This document shows, piece by piece, positions 20,247 through 30,035 of a stretch of DNA of 64,000 bases (the first letter of the stretch is position 1; the number at the start of each line of letters is the position of its first letter). The position numbers and the translations under genes were made by a program. The stretch lies in assembly GCF_014400405.1 (NCBI RefSeq), contig NZ_CP060496.1, positions 1,302,001 through 1,366,000 of the forward strand, written 5' to 3'. The stretch is from Brachybacterium sp. Z12. GTDB taxonomy: Bacteria > Actinomycetota > Actinomycetes > Actinomycetales > Dermabacteraceae. The notes below the pieces were generated by a model. That model was not told the DNA's origin, searched no databases, and saw only the letters and a list, made by a program, of their open reading frames with translations.

Positions 20247-21401
20247 TCAGGAGGCGGGGGTGCCCTGCAGCTGCGAGGAAGGCAGGGGCGCGCCGCGCAG
20301 CTGCGAGGCGAGGGGGCAGTCGAACGGATCCGCGTAGCCCAGGCCCACCTTGTTGAGGTAGCTGATGATGACCCGGTAGGAGGAGATCAGGTTCGTCTCG
20401 GTGTAGATGATGCCGCGCTCGGCACAGAACTCCCTGACGATCGGCCGCACCTTGCGCAGGTTCGCCGAGGGCATCCGGGGGAAGAGGTGGTGTTCGATCT
20501 GCAGGTCCAGCCCGCCCATCGCGATGTTCATCAGCCGGCCGCCGGTGATGTTGCGGCTGGTGAGCACCTGGCGGCGCAGGAAGTCGACTTCCATGCCCTG
20601 CGGGATCAGGGCCATGCCCTTGTGGTTCGGGGCGAAGGAGCCGCCCATGGTGATGCCGAAGACGGCCAGCTGCACGGCGAGGAACGCGGCGCCGAGGACC
20701 GGCCCGAGGACCACCAGGACGATCACGGGGAAGCCGATGATCCGGATGAGGACCAGGGTCAGCTCGAACGCGCGGTGCTTGACCTTCTTCTGACGCAGCA
20801 GCGAGGCGATGGCCTCGTAGTGGAGCACGAAGGCGAACAGGCTCAGCAGCGGGACGAAGGCGTAGCCCTGACGGCGGAGGAGCCAGCCCATGAACCCGGT
20901 GCGCTCCTGCGCATCGCCGGGCACGAACACCAGCCAGCCGGGAGCGATGTCGCCGTCGCGGCCGATGGTGTTGGGGTGGGCGTGGTGCTTGTTGTGCTTG
21001 CGGTTCCACCAGGCGATGCTGAGCCCCACCACGAGGTTCCCGACGACCCGGGAGAACCACTCGTTGCGGCGGCCGTTGGCGAACACCTGCTGGTGCGCGG
21101 CATCGTGGCCGAGGAAGGCGGCCTGGGTGAACAGGATGCCGAACAGGGCGGCCACGGCGAGCTGCCACCAGGTGCTGCCGAGCGTCAGCAGCAGCGCGAA
21201 CGCGCCGGCGAATGCCACGGCGAGCACGGCGGTGCGCACCATGTAGGAGCGCACGTTGCGGCCCATCAGGCCCGCAGCCTTCACGCGCTCGGAGAGCTCG
21301 AAGTAGTCACGGGTGTGGTCCGCGGCGCGATACGGGGCCGGACCGGAGGATGCCGCAGGAGTCGGGGCCGTTGCCGCTTCAGCGCTCGTAGTGGTGGTCA
21401 T
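20247..21401 (-). CDS. Membrane fatty-acid desaturase / acyl-lipid desaturase
   Basis: The intact 384-residue protein has four to six hydrophobic segments and the three histidine boxes of di-iron acyl-lipid desaturases: HDAAHQQ, HNKHHAHPN and QIEHHLFP. It inserts a double bond into membrane acyl chains using O2 and an electron donor. It lies 63 bases downstream of, and on the same strand as, the histidine kinase gene, whose partner regulator is divergent. That arrangement resembles the Bacillus des-desK-desR thermosensing module, so cold or membrane-fluidity control is a reasonable prediction. Confidence 0.92.
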   Translation of the reverse strand: MTTTTSAEAATAPTPAASSGPAPYRAADHTRDYFELSERVKAAGLMGRNVRSYMVRTAVLAVAFAGAFALLLTLGSTWWQLAVAALFGILFTQAAFLGHDAAHQQVFANGRRNEWFSRVVGNLVVGLSIAWWNRKHNKHHAHPNTIGRDGDIAPGWLVFVPGDAQERTGFMGWLLRRQGYAFVPLLSLFAFVLHYEAIASLLRQKKVKHRAFELTLVLIRIIGFPVIVLVVLGPVLGAAFLAVQLAVFGITMGGSFAPNHKGMALIPQGMEVDFLRRQVLTSRNITGGRLMNIAMGGLDLQIEHHLFPRMPSANLRKVRPIVREFCAERGIIYTETNLISSYRVIISYLNKVGLGYADPFDCPLASQLRGAPLPSSQLQGTPAS

Positions 21402-21464
21402 GCCGTCGACGTTATGCGCTCGCGGTATGCCGGCGCGTCCCCCGCCGGAGCGAATTTCGACCCC

Positions 21465-23300
21465 CTACCGGGGTAGGGGGCTCGCCAGAGGGATCTTCGC
21501 GTGGAGCGCGTAGCCGCCTTCCGGCGTCAGACCGCTCTCGACGGTGCCGCCGAGCGCTCCGACCCGCTCCCGCGTTCCGGCCAGTCCGAGCCCCGAGCCC
21601 GGCAGGGGGTCCTGCGGGGACGGAGAGGGCGGCGGGGCGTCGTTGCGGACGCTGATGTCCAGGACATCGCCGTCCCGAGTGATGCGGACGCCGATCGACG
21701 CGCCGCGGGCGTGCCGCAGAGCGTTGCTGAGGGCCTCCTGCACCGCCCGATAGGCGGTGAGGCCGACGGTGGGAAGCACCTCGACGTGCTCGAGCTCGGC
21801 GGTGATCGTGGCGCCCGCGCTGCGGCTCGCCGCAACCAGCTCCTCGATCTGGGGAGGCCCGGCATGGGGACCTCCTCGAGCGAATCGTCGGTGCGCAGGA
21901 TCGTCAGCAGCGAACGCATCTCGCCCAGCGCCTGGCGGGAGGACGCGGCGATGTCCTCGAACTCGCTCATGGTCGCCTCATCGAGGTGCTGCAGACGGAA
22001 CTTCGCGGTGCCCGCCTGGACCGTGATCACGGACATGGAGTGCGCGACCACGTCGTGCAGCTCCCGGGCGATCCTGCCGCGGTCCTCGAGCTCGCGGCGC
22101 CGGCGCATCTCGTCCGCGCTCAGGTTCTGTGCCTGCTCGGCCTGCCCTCTGGCCAGGATCAGCTGCCGGGCGGTGAGCCCCAGCAGCACCACTCCGCCGC
22201 TGATGGCCACCAGCACCACCCCGTTGGTCGTCACGGTGCGCAGGGTGCCGCCGGGCAGCACCGCCGGATCGGTCACCAGCAGCACCAGCAGGGTCAGGAT
22301 CGCCCCGGCGGACCATGCCGACAGCGCCCAGAACCAGCGATGGAAGATCGCGAGGACGGCGAGCGTGAGGCAATGAGCCAGCAGGGCGGTCACCGGCCAC
22401 GGCCAGGGTGCGGTCCCGTGGCCGGGTGCGGTCACCAGCAGCATCGCGAGCGCCGAGACCGCGGACAGCGCCAGACCCGCCCACGGCCAGCGAGCCCCCA
22501 TCAGGGCCGCGGCACCCGCTGCCACGGACACCGACATCGCGGCCGCCGGGTGCACCTCGTAGACGATCGTGGTGACCGGCCAGCCGACGACCACCAGGAC
22601 GAAGGCGAGATAGGCGATCGTCATCCTGCTCCACGCGGTCTCCCGCAGGCGAGACGGGGAGGACGCCGCTGCCGAGGCCCGGGCGGTCCCCGCCTCGGGC
22701 CCCCGGGCAGGCGAGCGCCCGGTGCCGCCCCGCCCAGCAGAGAGGCGGTGACGATCGCATCGAGCCGCGCCAGCAGGTGCACGATCCCGGGCAAGGTCAG
22801 TGCCAGCACCAGCCCGGTCACCGCGGCGAGCGCCCACTGCCCGGGCAGCTCCCGGAGGTCGGCCGGGAGCAGACGGCTCCAGGCCCAGTAGGACAGGCCC
22901 GCGAGGGCTCCGGTGCCCCACAGCGCGGTGAGCCCGGCGGTGAACAGTCGCAGCGGAAGGGCGATCAGCCCCTCGAAGCCGAGGTCCAACCAGCGCCGCA
23001 GATCCGTGACGCGGCGCAGCAGGCCGGTGGGCCCGGCCCCCGTCGGCCGGTACTGCGGCGCCGAAACCTCGAGCCCCCAGCGCTCGAGCCGGGCACGGTC
23101 CCGGCGGGCCGCGCCGGAGGCGAGCGTCAACGTGAGCGGCAGCAGCAGGATACCGATCCACAGGACCGCGAGTGCGGCGGAGACCGCTGTCAGGGGAGCA
23201 GCACCAGGACGGCGAGGAGCGTCAGCCCCAGGCCGGTGAAGATCAGCGCCAGGTCGGGGCCCAGCCCGCGCAGGCTGCGCCGGTCAGGGACCAGGAACAT
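21465..23300 (-). CDS. Membrane histidine kinase (DesK/NarX-like, HisKA_3), three frame breaks
   Basis: Corrected length is about 612 residues. The N-terminus holds many membrane helices in two groups (from LIFTGLGLTLLAVLVLL and again from MTIAYLAFVLVVVGW). They are followed by a short coiled segment and the HisKA_3 box RIARELHDVVAHSMSVI, whose histidine is phosphorylated. The ATP-binding domain ends in GSGLGLAGTRERVGALGG. Breaks lie near 23194, 22702 and 21853, each a base lost from a G/C run; the pieces join without gaps. The response regulator is divergent, 38 bases away, and the desaturase gene follows downstream, so this kinase may sense membrane state. The signal itself is not readable. 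Confidence 0.85.
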
Positions 23301-23338
23301 GGTGACGACCTGCTCTCGCACGGGGATACGGTGTGCTC

Positions 23339-24019
23339 ATGGAAACCGCTGCGCAGGGCCTCATCCGGGTGCTGGTCGTCGATGACCAGTCGATGATCCG
23401 TGGCGGGTTCGAGGCGCTGCTGAACTCCCAGCCCGGGATCGAGGTGGTGGGCACCGCGGAGGACGGCGACGGGATCACCGAGGTGGTGGGTCGAACGCGC
23501 CCCGACGTGGTGCTGATGGACATCCGGATGCCGAACGTCGGTGGGCTCGAGGCGACCCGTGAGGTGCTCGCGATGCCGGGGACACCGCCGCGGATCATCA
23601 TGCTGACCACCTTCGATGCGGATGAGTATGTCTTCGCGGCCCTGCGGGCCGGGGCGAGCGGGTTCCTGCTCAAGGATTCCACACCCCAGGAGCTGGTCCA
23701 GGCTGTGCGGGTGGTCGCCGCGGGGGAGTCGCTGCTCGCACCGCGGGTGACCCGCGCGCTGATCGCGGACTTCGTAGCCCGCCCGCAACGGCCCGGCGGC
23801 GCGGATGCGAGCCTGTCCGCGCTCACCGAGCGGGAGCTGGACGTGCTGAGGCTGGTCGCCCGGGGCCTCGCGAACCGCGAGATCGCGGCCGAGCTGGTGA
23901 TGGCGGAGCAGACGGTGAAGACCCACGTCTCACGGATGCTCGGCAAGCTGATGCTGCGGGACCGCACCCAGCTGGTGGTCGCCGCCTACGAATCCGGGCT
24001 CGTGCGCCCCGGCGAGTGA
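23339..24019 (+). CDS. NarL/LuxR-family response regulator
   Basis: The 226-residue regulator has a receiver domain with the acidic pocket in VLVVDDQS, the phosphoacceptor in VVLMDIRMP and the conserved lysine in GFLLKDST. The C-terminal LuxR-type helix-turn-helix is LTERELDVLRLVARGLANRE then AEQTVKTHVSRMLGKL. It is divergent from the histidine kinase gene and is its likely partner; the promoters overlap in 38 bases. By position its likely target is the desaturase. An in-frame GTG six bases earlier is an alternative start. Confidence 0.92.
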   Translation: METAAQGLIRVLVVDDQSMIRGGFEALLNSQPGIEVVGTAEDGDGITEVVGRTRPDVVLMDIRMPNVGGLEATREVLAMPGTPPRIIMLTTFDADEYVFAALRAGASGFLLKDSTPQELVQAVRVVAAGESLLAPRVTRALIADFVARPQRPGGADASLSALTERELDVLRLVARGLANREIAAELVMAEQTVKTHVSRMLGKLMLRDRTQLVVAAYESGLVRPGE

Positions 24020-24045
24020 GCTCTCGCCGGGACGGTGCACGAGCC

Positions 24046-25877
24046 TCAGCCCGACCAGGCCTCCCACAGCCGGGCGTAATCGCCGCCGAGGGCGACCAGC
24101 TCCTCATGGGTGCCTTCCTCCACCACGGCGCCATCGGCCATCACCAGGATGCGATCGGCGACCTTCGCGCCTGAGAGCCGGTGCGCCACGATGATCGTGG
24201 TGCGGCCCCGGGCCACCTCGAGCGCGGCGCGCTCAAGCACGCGGGCGCCCGAGGAGCCCTCATCCGCGGTGGCCTCATCGAGGATCAGCACCGCGGGGTC
24301 CTGCAGCACGATCCTCGCCAGCGCCAGCTGCTGGGACTGCTCGGCGGTGAGACGTGCCCCCTTCTCTCCCACCTCGGTGTCCAAGCCTTGGGGGAGGCGG
24401 TCCACCCAGGCGAGCGCATCGACCCGGCGCAGCGCGGACCGCAGCTCCTGATCGCTGGCACGTGCCGCGGCCAGCTGCAGGTCCTCCCGCAGCGTCCCGC
24501 GGAAGACGTGCACGTCCTGGCTGACGATCGAGGCATGGGAGCGCACCGCCTCGAGATCGGCGTGGGTGAGGTCCGCTCCGCCGTGCAGCACCCGGCCGTG
24601 GCGGGGCTCGAGGGTTCCGGCGAGGATCGCGGCCAGAGTGGACTTGCCGGCCCCGGAGGCGCCGACAAGCGAGACCACCTCGCCGGGGGCGATGTCGAGG
24701 TCCAGCGGCTGCAGGATGACGCGCTCGGCTCCGTCCTCATCGGTCGTATAGGCGTGGGAGACGTGCTCAAGCCGGATCGAGGCGTCGGCGGGACGCTCGG
24801 TGCCGGGGAGGCGGCCGGATCGATCGAGGTGATCACCCCGACCATCCTCGCCAGGCTCGCCAGCGCCGACTGCACCTCGTCGAGGTTGAAGATGACCGAC
24901 ATCATCGGCCAGAACAGGGTGACGAGGTAGACGGCCGCCGCGGCGACCAGCCCCACCGGTGCGCCACCGACCTGCACCATCACGAAGCCCAGCAGGAGCA
25001 CCATCGCCAGCGCCAGGTTCTCGGGCACGTTCAGCCCGATCACCAGACGCCCCACCAGGTACATCACCCGCATGTTCAGCAGCGAGGCGGTCTCCGAGAG
25101 CACTGCCACGTGGCGGGTCTCGCGGCGTTCGATGCCGTAGGCGTGCACGGTGGGGATCCCGTGGATCGCTGAGAGCAGCCCCTGCGCACGGGCACCCATC
25201 GCGATCCGCTCGCGCCGGTAGATCGGGGCGGTGCGGCGCAGGTACCAGACTGCCGCGAACACGTACATCGGCACGATGATCAGGACCATCAGCAGCAGCC
25301 AGGGCGAGAGGGTCGCCATCCCCACCAGGGTGATCACGACCAGGAACCCCAGCTGGATCAGGTTCGGCACCAGGTTGTTGACCGCACGTGCGGCGACGTC
25401 GACATCGTCGGCGACCCGGGAGAGGGCATCGCCGATGCCGGTGCGCTCCATGGTCTGCGCCGGCAGGTCCAGCGCCCGGTCGATGACGTCCTCGCGCATC
25501 CCGGCGAGGATCCGCTGGCCGAGCGCCGAGATCATCGACCAGCCCAGCGCCATGAGCACGGCCTGGATGATCCCGACGGCGAGGATCTGCCCGCCGAGAG
25601 CCCACACCTGCTCGCTCGAGCCGCCCTCGGCGACCACGTCCACGGCCGAGCCGATCAGCCGCGGCAGGATCGCCGCCGCGACGGCGCCACCGATCGTGAT
25701 CAGCATCGTCACCAGGGTGGAGGCCCAATGCTCCCGCAGCCGGGCCCCCATGAATCGCAGGGCGGTGCGGGCATCAGCGATCGGCAGCAGCTGAGCGTGC
25801 TCGGCCAGCTGCCGACGTGCGGTCGTGTCATCGCCCAGCACGTCCTCCAGCGAACGCTTCCAGTCCAGCTCCCTCAT
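24046..25877 (-). CDS. ABC exporter half-transporter, catalytic subunit with degenerate signature, one frame break
   Basis: The protein has six membrane helices (residues ~50-320) and one nucleotide-binding domain. Walker A (GASGAGKST), Q-loop (SIVSQDVHVF), Walker B with catalytic glutamate (AVLILDEAT) and the H-loop (IIVAHRLSG) are intact. The signature, however, is LTAEQSQQLALARI instead of LSGGQ. Corrected length is about 610 residues; a C is missing near base 24808 between the two domains. The start overlaps the upstream half-transporter gene by four bases (ATGA), so the two make a heterodimer. The upstream partner carries a perfect signature and lost Walker motifs, so exactly one ATP site is complete. 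Confidence 0.88.
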
Positions 25878-27598
25878 CGCCGCACCACCTCCCAATACTC
25901 CTCGTCCCCCATCAGGTCCGTGTGCACGCCCTCGGAGAGGACCTCGCCTCCCCGCATGAACACCACCCGGTCGGCCGCCTGCAGCAGCGCCGGCGCTCGG
26001 GTGACCAGGAGCGTGGCGCGGTCGGTGCGGCGCCGAGCCGCGACCAGGGCCTCGGCGATGTTCTGCTCGGTGACGGCATCTACCGCGGTCGTGGGATCGT
26101 GCAGCACGAGCACCGGTGCATCGGCGGCCACCGCCCGGGCCAGGGCGATGCGCTGACGCTGCCCTCCCGAGAGGTTCGCTCCGCGATCCAGGATGCGGGT
26201 GTCGTATCCGTCCGGGAGGATCCGCAGCAGATCCTCGGCGCCGGCGGCGTGCAGGGCGTGATCGGCCCACGAGTCATCGTCGCTGTCGGCACAGTCGCCG
26301 CTGTCGTGCCCGGAGCCCACCGGGGCGCGGGTGGCGAGCTGCTCGCGCAGGGTGCCGTCGAAGAGGTCCACCACATGCGGTTCGACCAGCAGATCGGAGC
26401 GCAGCGTCAGCCGTGCGGCGGGGGTGATGGGTTGCTCTCCCACGCGGGCACCGGCGTCGATCTGCCCGCTGACAGCATCGATCACCACGTCGGCATCCTC
26501 GGCGTCGGCGCAGGCCAGTGCCACGATCTCGCCGTCGGCGACGGAGAGCTTCGGCAGGTGCAGGCCGCCCGCGCCTTCGCGCCGCCCTTCGGCGGCACCC
26601 CTGCCTTCGCCCCGATCGTCACGGAGGGTGGTGAGGATGCCCAGGCCGAGCTCCGGGTCATCGACTGTGCGGCCCAGGTCCGAGTACAGGTCGCGCACGC
26701 GGCGCGCGGAGGTGGACATGCTCGCCCACCACACCGGGGCGCCGGAGAGGCCCTGCAGCATGCCCATCACGTACCTCGCCACGCCCACCACGGCGATCAG
26801 CACACCGAGGGAGAGGGCGCCGTCGAGGGTGCGCAGCGCAGCGAGCACCACCACGGCGGCGAGCATGGTCCCGGTGACCAGAGTGGTCAGCCCCGAGGAG
26901 ATCCCCGAATAGCGCGCATTGACCAGCGCCGCACGCAGCGCGGTCTGGGAGCGTCGGCGATAGCTGGCCCGAGCCCGCGACTGCACCCCCAGCCCCTGGA
27001 GCACTCGCAGGCCGTGCACCAGATCGGTCGCGGTCGCGGCGGCCTCGGCGGCCTGGGACTGCTGATCGTCGTAGCGGGCGGACAGGGTCGGGGTGATCAC
27101 GCGGATCACCACCACCATCACCACGATCCCCAGCAGCATCGTCAGGCCCAGCCAGAGATCCGCCACCGCGAGGTAGGCGGAAGCGGCCAGGACCGTCAGC
27201 AGCGAGGGCACCACCCAGGGCAGCATGTCCAGCACGTCGGAGGCTTTGTCCGCGTCCGACGTGGCGATCGAGAGCACCTCTCCGGCGGGACGGCGGACCT
27301 GGCGGGAGCGGGGGTCCAGCACCGCACCGGTCAGCCCCACCCTCAGACGGTGGCGCTCGAACATGCAGGCCTTCTGCGACTGGATGAAGGTGTACGCCCA
27401 CAGCGCCACCCCGATCAGGCGCAGCACGATCAGCCCCAGTGCACCGAGCACCGTCAGCCGCAGGTCCCCGGCCAGGACGCCGTGATCGATGATCAGCCCC
27501 AACACGATCGGCATCAGCAGCTCGACCCCCTCGGAGAGGGTCGCCAGCGGCAGCACGACCGCCAGCATCCGCCGATGGCCGCGGACCATCGAGCGCAT
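25874..27598 (-). CDS. ABC exporter half-transporter with degenerate Walker A and B
   Basis: The N-terminal half has six membrane helices, beginning AVVLPLATLSEGVELLMPIV. The ATPase domain keeps a perfect signature (NLSGGQRQRIALARAV). Its Walker A position reads CADAEDADVVIDAV with no GK[ST], Walker B reads VLVLHDPTTAV (no catalytic Glu), and the H-loop histidine is replaced (LLVTRAPAL). It should bind the partner's ATP with its signature but not hydrolyse ATP itself. The start is uncertain: ATG at 27598 gives 574 residues, GTG at 27601 adds one, and the frame stays open further upstream. Such pairs are common in actinobacteria as lipid or drug exporters; the substrate is unknown. Confidence 0.85.
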   Translation of the reverse strand: MRSMVRGHRRMLAVVLPLATLSEGVELLMPIVLGLIIDHGVLAGDLRLTVLGALGLIVLRLIGVALWAYTFIQSQKACMFERHRLRVGLTGAVLDPRSRQVRRPAGEVLSIATSDADKASDVLDMLPWVVPSLLTVLAASAYLAVADLWLGLTMLLGIVVMVVVIRVITPTLSARYDDQQSQAAEAAATATDLVHGLRVLQGLGVQSRARASYRRRSQTALRAALVNARYSGISSGLTTLVTGTMLAAVVVLAALRTLDGALSLGVLIAVVGVARYVMGMLQGLSGAPVWWASMSTSARRVRDLYSDLGRTVDDPELGLGILTTLRDDRGEGRGAAEGRREGAGGLHLPKLSVADGEIVALACADAEDADVVIDAVSGQIDAGARVGEQPITPAARLTLRSDLLVEPHVVDLFDGTLREQLATRAPVGSGHDSGDCADSDDDSWADHALHAAGAEDLLRILPDGYDTRILDRGANLSGGQRQRIALARAVAADAPVLVLHDPTTAVDAVTEQNIAEALVAARRRTDRATLLVTRAPALLQAADRVVFMRGGEVLSEGVHTDLMGDEEYWEVVRR

Positions 27599-27710
27599 CA
27601 CGCCCGGCACGGCGACCGGGGAGAGGGGAAGCCGCAGCAGCGGTGGAGGAGGTGAGGGGCACCTGACTGATCCAACCCGTCGACCCAGCACAGCGCAATG
27701 TTTTTGTGAC

Positions 27711-27740
27711 CTGGGAGGTGTCGTCCCGGTCACCTCCCAG
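27711..27740. repeat. Perfect 10-base inverted repeat in a divergent promoter region
   Basis: CTGGGAGGTG and CACCTCCCAG surround a 10-base spacer. It lies in the 208-base gap between the ABC exporter genes and the nitroreductase gene, next to an unusual T5 run (TTTTTGTGACC). The symmetry suits an operator more than a terminator, because no T tract follows the stem on either strand in the right direction. Confidence 0.45.
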
Positions 27741-27806
27741 ACGGCTCCGCACCGTCTGCCCGCCAGTGACAGAATGGCGGCATCACCCCCGAGTCGAGGA
27801 GACCCC

Positions 27807-28427
27807 ATGAGTGAGCGCACCGCCGAGCTGTTCGTCGACCCCGCCTGCCCCTTCGCCTGGATGACCAGCCGCTGGCTCATGCATGCCTCCGAGGTGCGCG
27901 CGTTCACCCCGCGCTTCTCGGTGATGTCGCTGGCCGTCCTCAACGAGGGCCGTGACCTCGACCCCGGCTACCGGCGCAGCATCGATGACGCCTGGGGCGC
28001 CGCCCGCCTCGCGATCGCGATCGATGAGGCCGAGGGGAACGAAGCCTTCTCCCGCTGGTACACAGCCTGGGGCGAACGCTTCCACGTCGGTGATGACAAG
28101 TCCGACCGCCGCCGCGTCGCCGAGCAGGCGCTCGCCGATGCCGAGCTGCCCGCCTCCCTGATCGAGGCGTACGAAAACATCCCCGGCGACGCCACAGACA
28201 CCGCCCTGCGCGCCTCGCACGCGCGCGCCATCTCCCTGGTGGGGGACGACGTCGGCACTCCCGTGATCACCTTCGGCGAGGGCACCGCCTACTTCGGACC
28301 GGTCATCTCGCCCGCCCCGCGGGGCGAGGAGGCCGGCAAGCTGCTGGATGCCATCGAGACGCTGTCCACCATCGACGGCTTCTACGAGATCAAGCGGTCG
28401 CGCTCCGGCGGCATCGACCTGAGCTGA
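27807..28427 (+). CDS. Mycothiol-dependent nitroreductase (Rv2466c-like, DsbA fold)
   Basis: The 206-residue protein has a thioredoxin/DsbA fold with helical insertion. Near the N-terminus is FVDPACPFAWMTSRWL, matching the FDPxCPWxWxTSRW signature of Mycobacterium Rv2466c, though the second cysteine of a CxxC is absent as read. The C-terminal TPVITFGEGTAYFGPVISP with its cis-proline is typical. In Mycobacterium the enzyme is reduced by mycothiol and mycoredoxin and activates nitro prodrugs. A GAGGAGA ribosome site precedes the ATG. The mycothiol-type genes at 40.8-42.9 kb fit the assignment. Confidence 0.85.
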   Translation: MSERTAELFVDPACPFAWMTSRWLMHASEVRAFTPRFSVMSLAVLNEGRDLDPGYRRSIDDAWGAARLAIAIDEAEGNEAFSRWYTAWGERFHVGDDKSDRRRVAEQALADAELPASLIEAYENIPGDATDTALRASHARAISLVGDDVGTPVITFGEGTAYFGPVISPAPRGEEAGKLLDAIETLSTIDGFYEIKRSRSGGIDLS

Positions 28428-28443
28428 CCGGCCCCTGCTCCTC

Positions 28444-28460
28444 ACCGGTCCGCGACCGGT
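28444..28460. repeat. Short hairpin ACCGGT-N5-ACCGGT
   Basis: Two copies of the self-complementary ACCGGT are separated by five bases in the 73-base gap before rpiB. It could act as a weak terminator of the nitroreductase gene or as an operator; sequence alone does not decide. Confidence 0.3.
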
Positions 28461-28500
28461 TCCCGATAGTCCCTGAACGCCCCGAAAGCGAGTCCCCACC

Positions 28501-28983
28501 ATGCGCGTGCACATCGGCACCGACCACGCAGGTTTCGAACTGAAGAACCGTCTGGTGACGGTCCTCCAGAGCAAGGGTCACGAGGTCACCGACCACGGCG
28601 CCCACGAGTACGACGCCCTGGACGACTACCCGCCGTTCTGCACCGACGTCGGCACGGCCGTGGTCGCGGATCCAGAGTCCCTGGGCGTCGTGATCGGGGG
28701 CTCCGGCAACGGTGAGCAGATCGCGGCCAACAAGGTCGTCGGGGTGCGCGCCGCGCTGGTGTGGAACGAGGACACCGCACGCCTTGCTCGTGAGCACAAC
28801 GACGCGAACGTCATCTCCGTCGGCGCGCGTCAGCACACCGAGGAGGAGCTCGAGTCGCTGATCGACATCTTCCTCGCCGAGCCGTTCTCGGGCGAGGAGC
28901 GTCACCAGCGCCGGATCGACCTGGTCGGGCTCTACGAGCGCACCGGCGGATACGAGAAGTCCGCTGCTCCTGCTGCCGACTGA
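28501..28983 (+). CDS. rpiB: Ribose-5-phosphate isomerase B
   Basis: RpiB interconverts ribulose 5-phosphate and ribose 5-phosphate in the pentose phosphate pathway. The 160-residue protein has the conserved HIGTDHAGFELK start, the active-site loop GGSGNGEQIAANK and the phosphate-binding end with VISVGARQ. The loop has Glu where E. coli RpiB has its catalytic Cys, as in the mycobacterial type. The stop overlaps the nei start by one base, so translation is likely coupled through rpiB-nei-peptidase. Confidence 0.94.
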   Translation: MRVHIGTDHAGFELKNRLVTVLQSKGHEVTDHGAHEYDALDDYPPFCTDVGTAVVADPESLGVVIGGSGNGEQIAANKVVGVRAALVWNEDTARLAREHNDANVISVGARQHTEEELESLIDIFLAEPFSGEERHQRRIDLVGLYERTGGYEKSAAPAAD

Positions 28984-30035
28984 TGCCCGAGGGCCACACC
29001 GTCCACAGACTGGCCGCTGCCTTCGAGCAGGCCTTCGGCGGGCAGCGGGTGCGCACCTCGAGCCCGCAGGGGCGCTTCTCCGAGGCCGCGCAGCTGGACG
29101 GGATGGTACTGCTGGGCGCTGAGGCGGTGGGCAAGCACCTGTTCCTGCTCTTCGCGCCGTCCGATGATGTGGACCGCGGCTCGCCCGTGGTGCGCCATGT
29201 GCACATCCATCTGGGCCTGTACGGCTCGTGGACCTTCGCGGGCGAGCCCGGTTTCGCCGACGCCCATGCGATCGGCGCGCCGCGCCTGAGGATCGGTGAA
29301 CAGGAAGAGCAGCTGGACGGCGGAGGCGTCAGTGACTGGCGCCGCCTGGTGCCGCGCCCGACGGTCCGGCTGCGGATCGCCGGACCGCAGGGCCTCGCGG
29401 ACCTCACCGGGCCCACGGCCTGCGAGATCATGGATGCGCAGGAGCGGCAGGCGGTGCTGGACCGGCTGGGCCCGGACCCGCTGCGGGCCGACGCGAACCC
29501 CGCACGCTTCGTCGATGCCGTGCGCCGCTCCCGCACCACGATCGGTGCGCTGCTGATGAACCAGAAGATCGTCGCCGGGATCGGGAACATCTACCGTGCC
29601 GAGCTGCTGTTCCGGGCGCGGCTGGATCCCTTCGTGCCGGGCAACGAGCTCAGCGCGGGGACGCTCGAGGAGATGTGGGAGGACCTGGTCGCGCTGATGA
29701 CCTACGGCGCCCGCACGGGCAGGATCGTCACCACCCAGCCCGAGCATCGCGACATCGAGGCCCGGATCGTCGAGCGCTCGCGCGGCACCCGGCAGAACGG
29801 GGATGAGGACCCGGACGTCGTCTCTCGCGAGCGCTCGTTCTACGTCTACCACCGCCAGACCCTGCCCTGCCGGCTGTGCGGCACCGCGGTGCGCTCGACG
29901 GACCTTGCCGCACGGACCGTGTTCTGGTGCCCCCGCTGCCAGACCGCGCGCCGCCGCCGCGCGGGCTGGACCCGCGAGCATCCGGCGGCGCCGTGGGCGC
30001 TCACGCCCGGGAGCAGCGGCGAGGCGGCCGCGTGA
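28983..30035 (+). CDS. nei: Fpg/Nei family DNA glycosylase (endonuclease VIII-like)
   Basis: This base-excision-repair enzyme has the catalytic N-terminus MPEGHTVHRL, with Pro at position 2 as nucleophile and Glu at position 3. The central helix-two-turn-helix is GALLMNQKIVAGIGNIYRAE. The C-terminal zinc finger has cysteines in CRLCGTA and CPRCQ. MPEGH rather than MPELP points to the Nei type, which removes oxidised pyrimidines. At 350 residues it is longer than E. coli Nei, with an insertion near GEQEEQLDGGGVSDWRR. It overlaps rpiB by one base and the next gene by four. Confidence 0.92.
   Translation: MPEGHTVHRLAAAFEQAFGGQRVRTSSPQGRFSEAAQLDGMVLLGAEAVGKHLFLLFAPSDDVDRGSPVVRHVHIHLGLYGSWTFAGEPGFADAHAIGAPRLRIGEQEEQLDGGGVSDWRRLVPRPTVRLRIAGPQGLADLTGPTACEIMDAQERQAVLDRLGPDPLRADANPARFVDAVRRSRTTIGALLMNQKIVAGIGNIYRAELLFRARLDPFVPGNELSAGTLEEMWEDLVALMTYGARTGRIVTTQPEHRDIEARIVERSRGTRQNGDEDPDVVSRERSFYVYHRQTLPCRLCGTAVRSTDLAARTVFWCPRCQTARRRRAGWTREHPAAPWALTPGSSGEAAA

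Noticed and set aside
25817..27655. 612-codon plus-strand frame across the ABC exporter genes
   Set aside because: Histidine- and glycine-rich low-complexity translation, typical of the antisense of membrane-protein codons; minus strand has clear ABC motifs.
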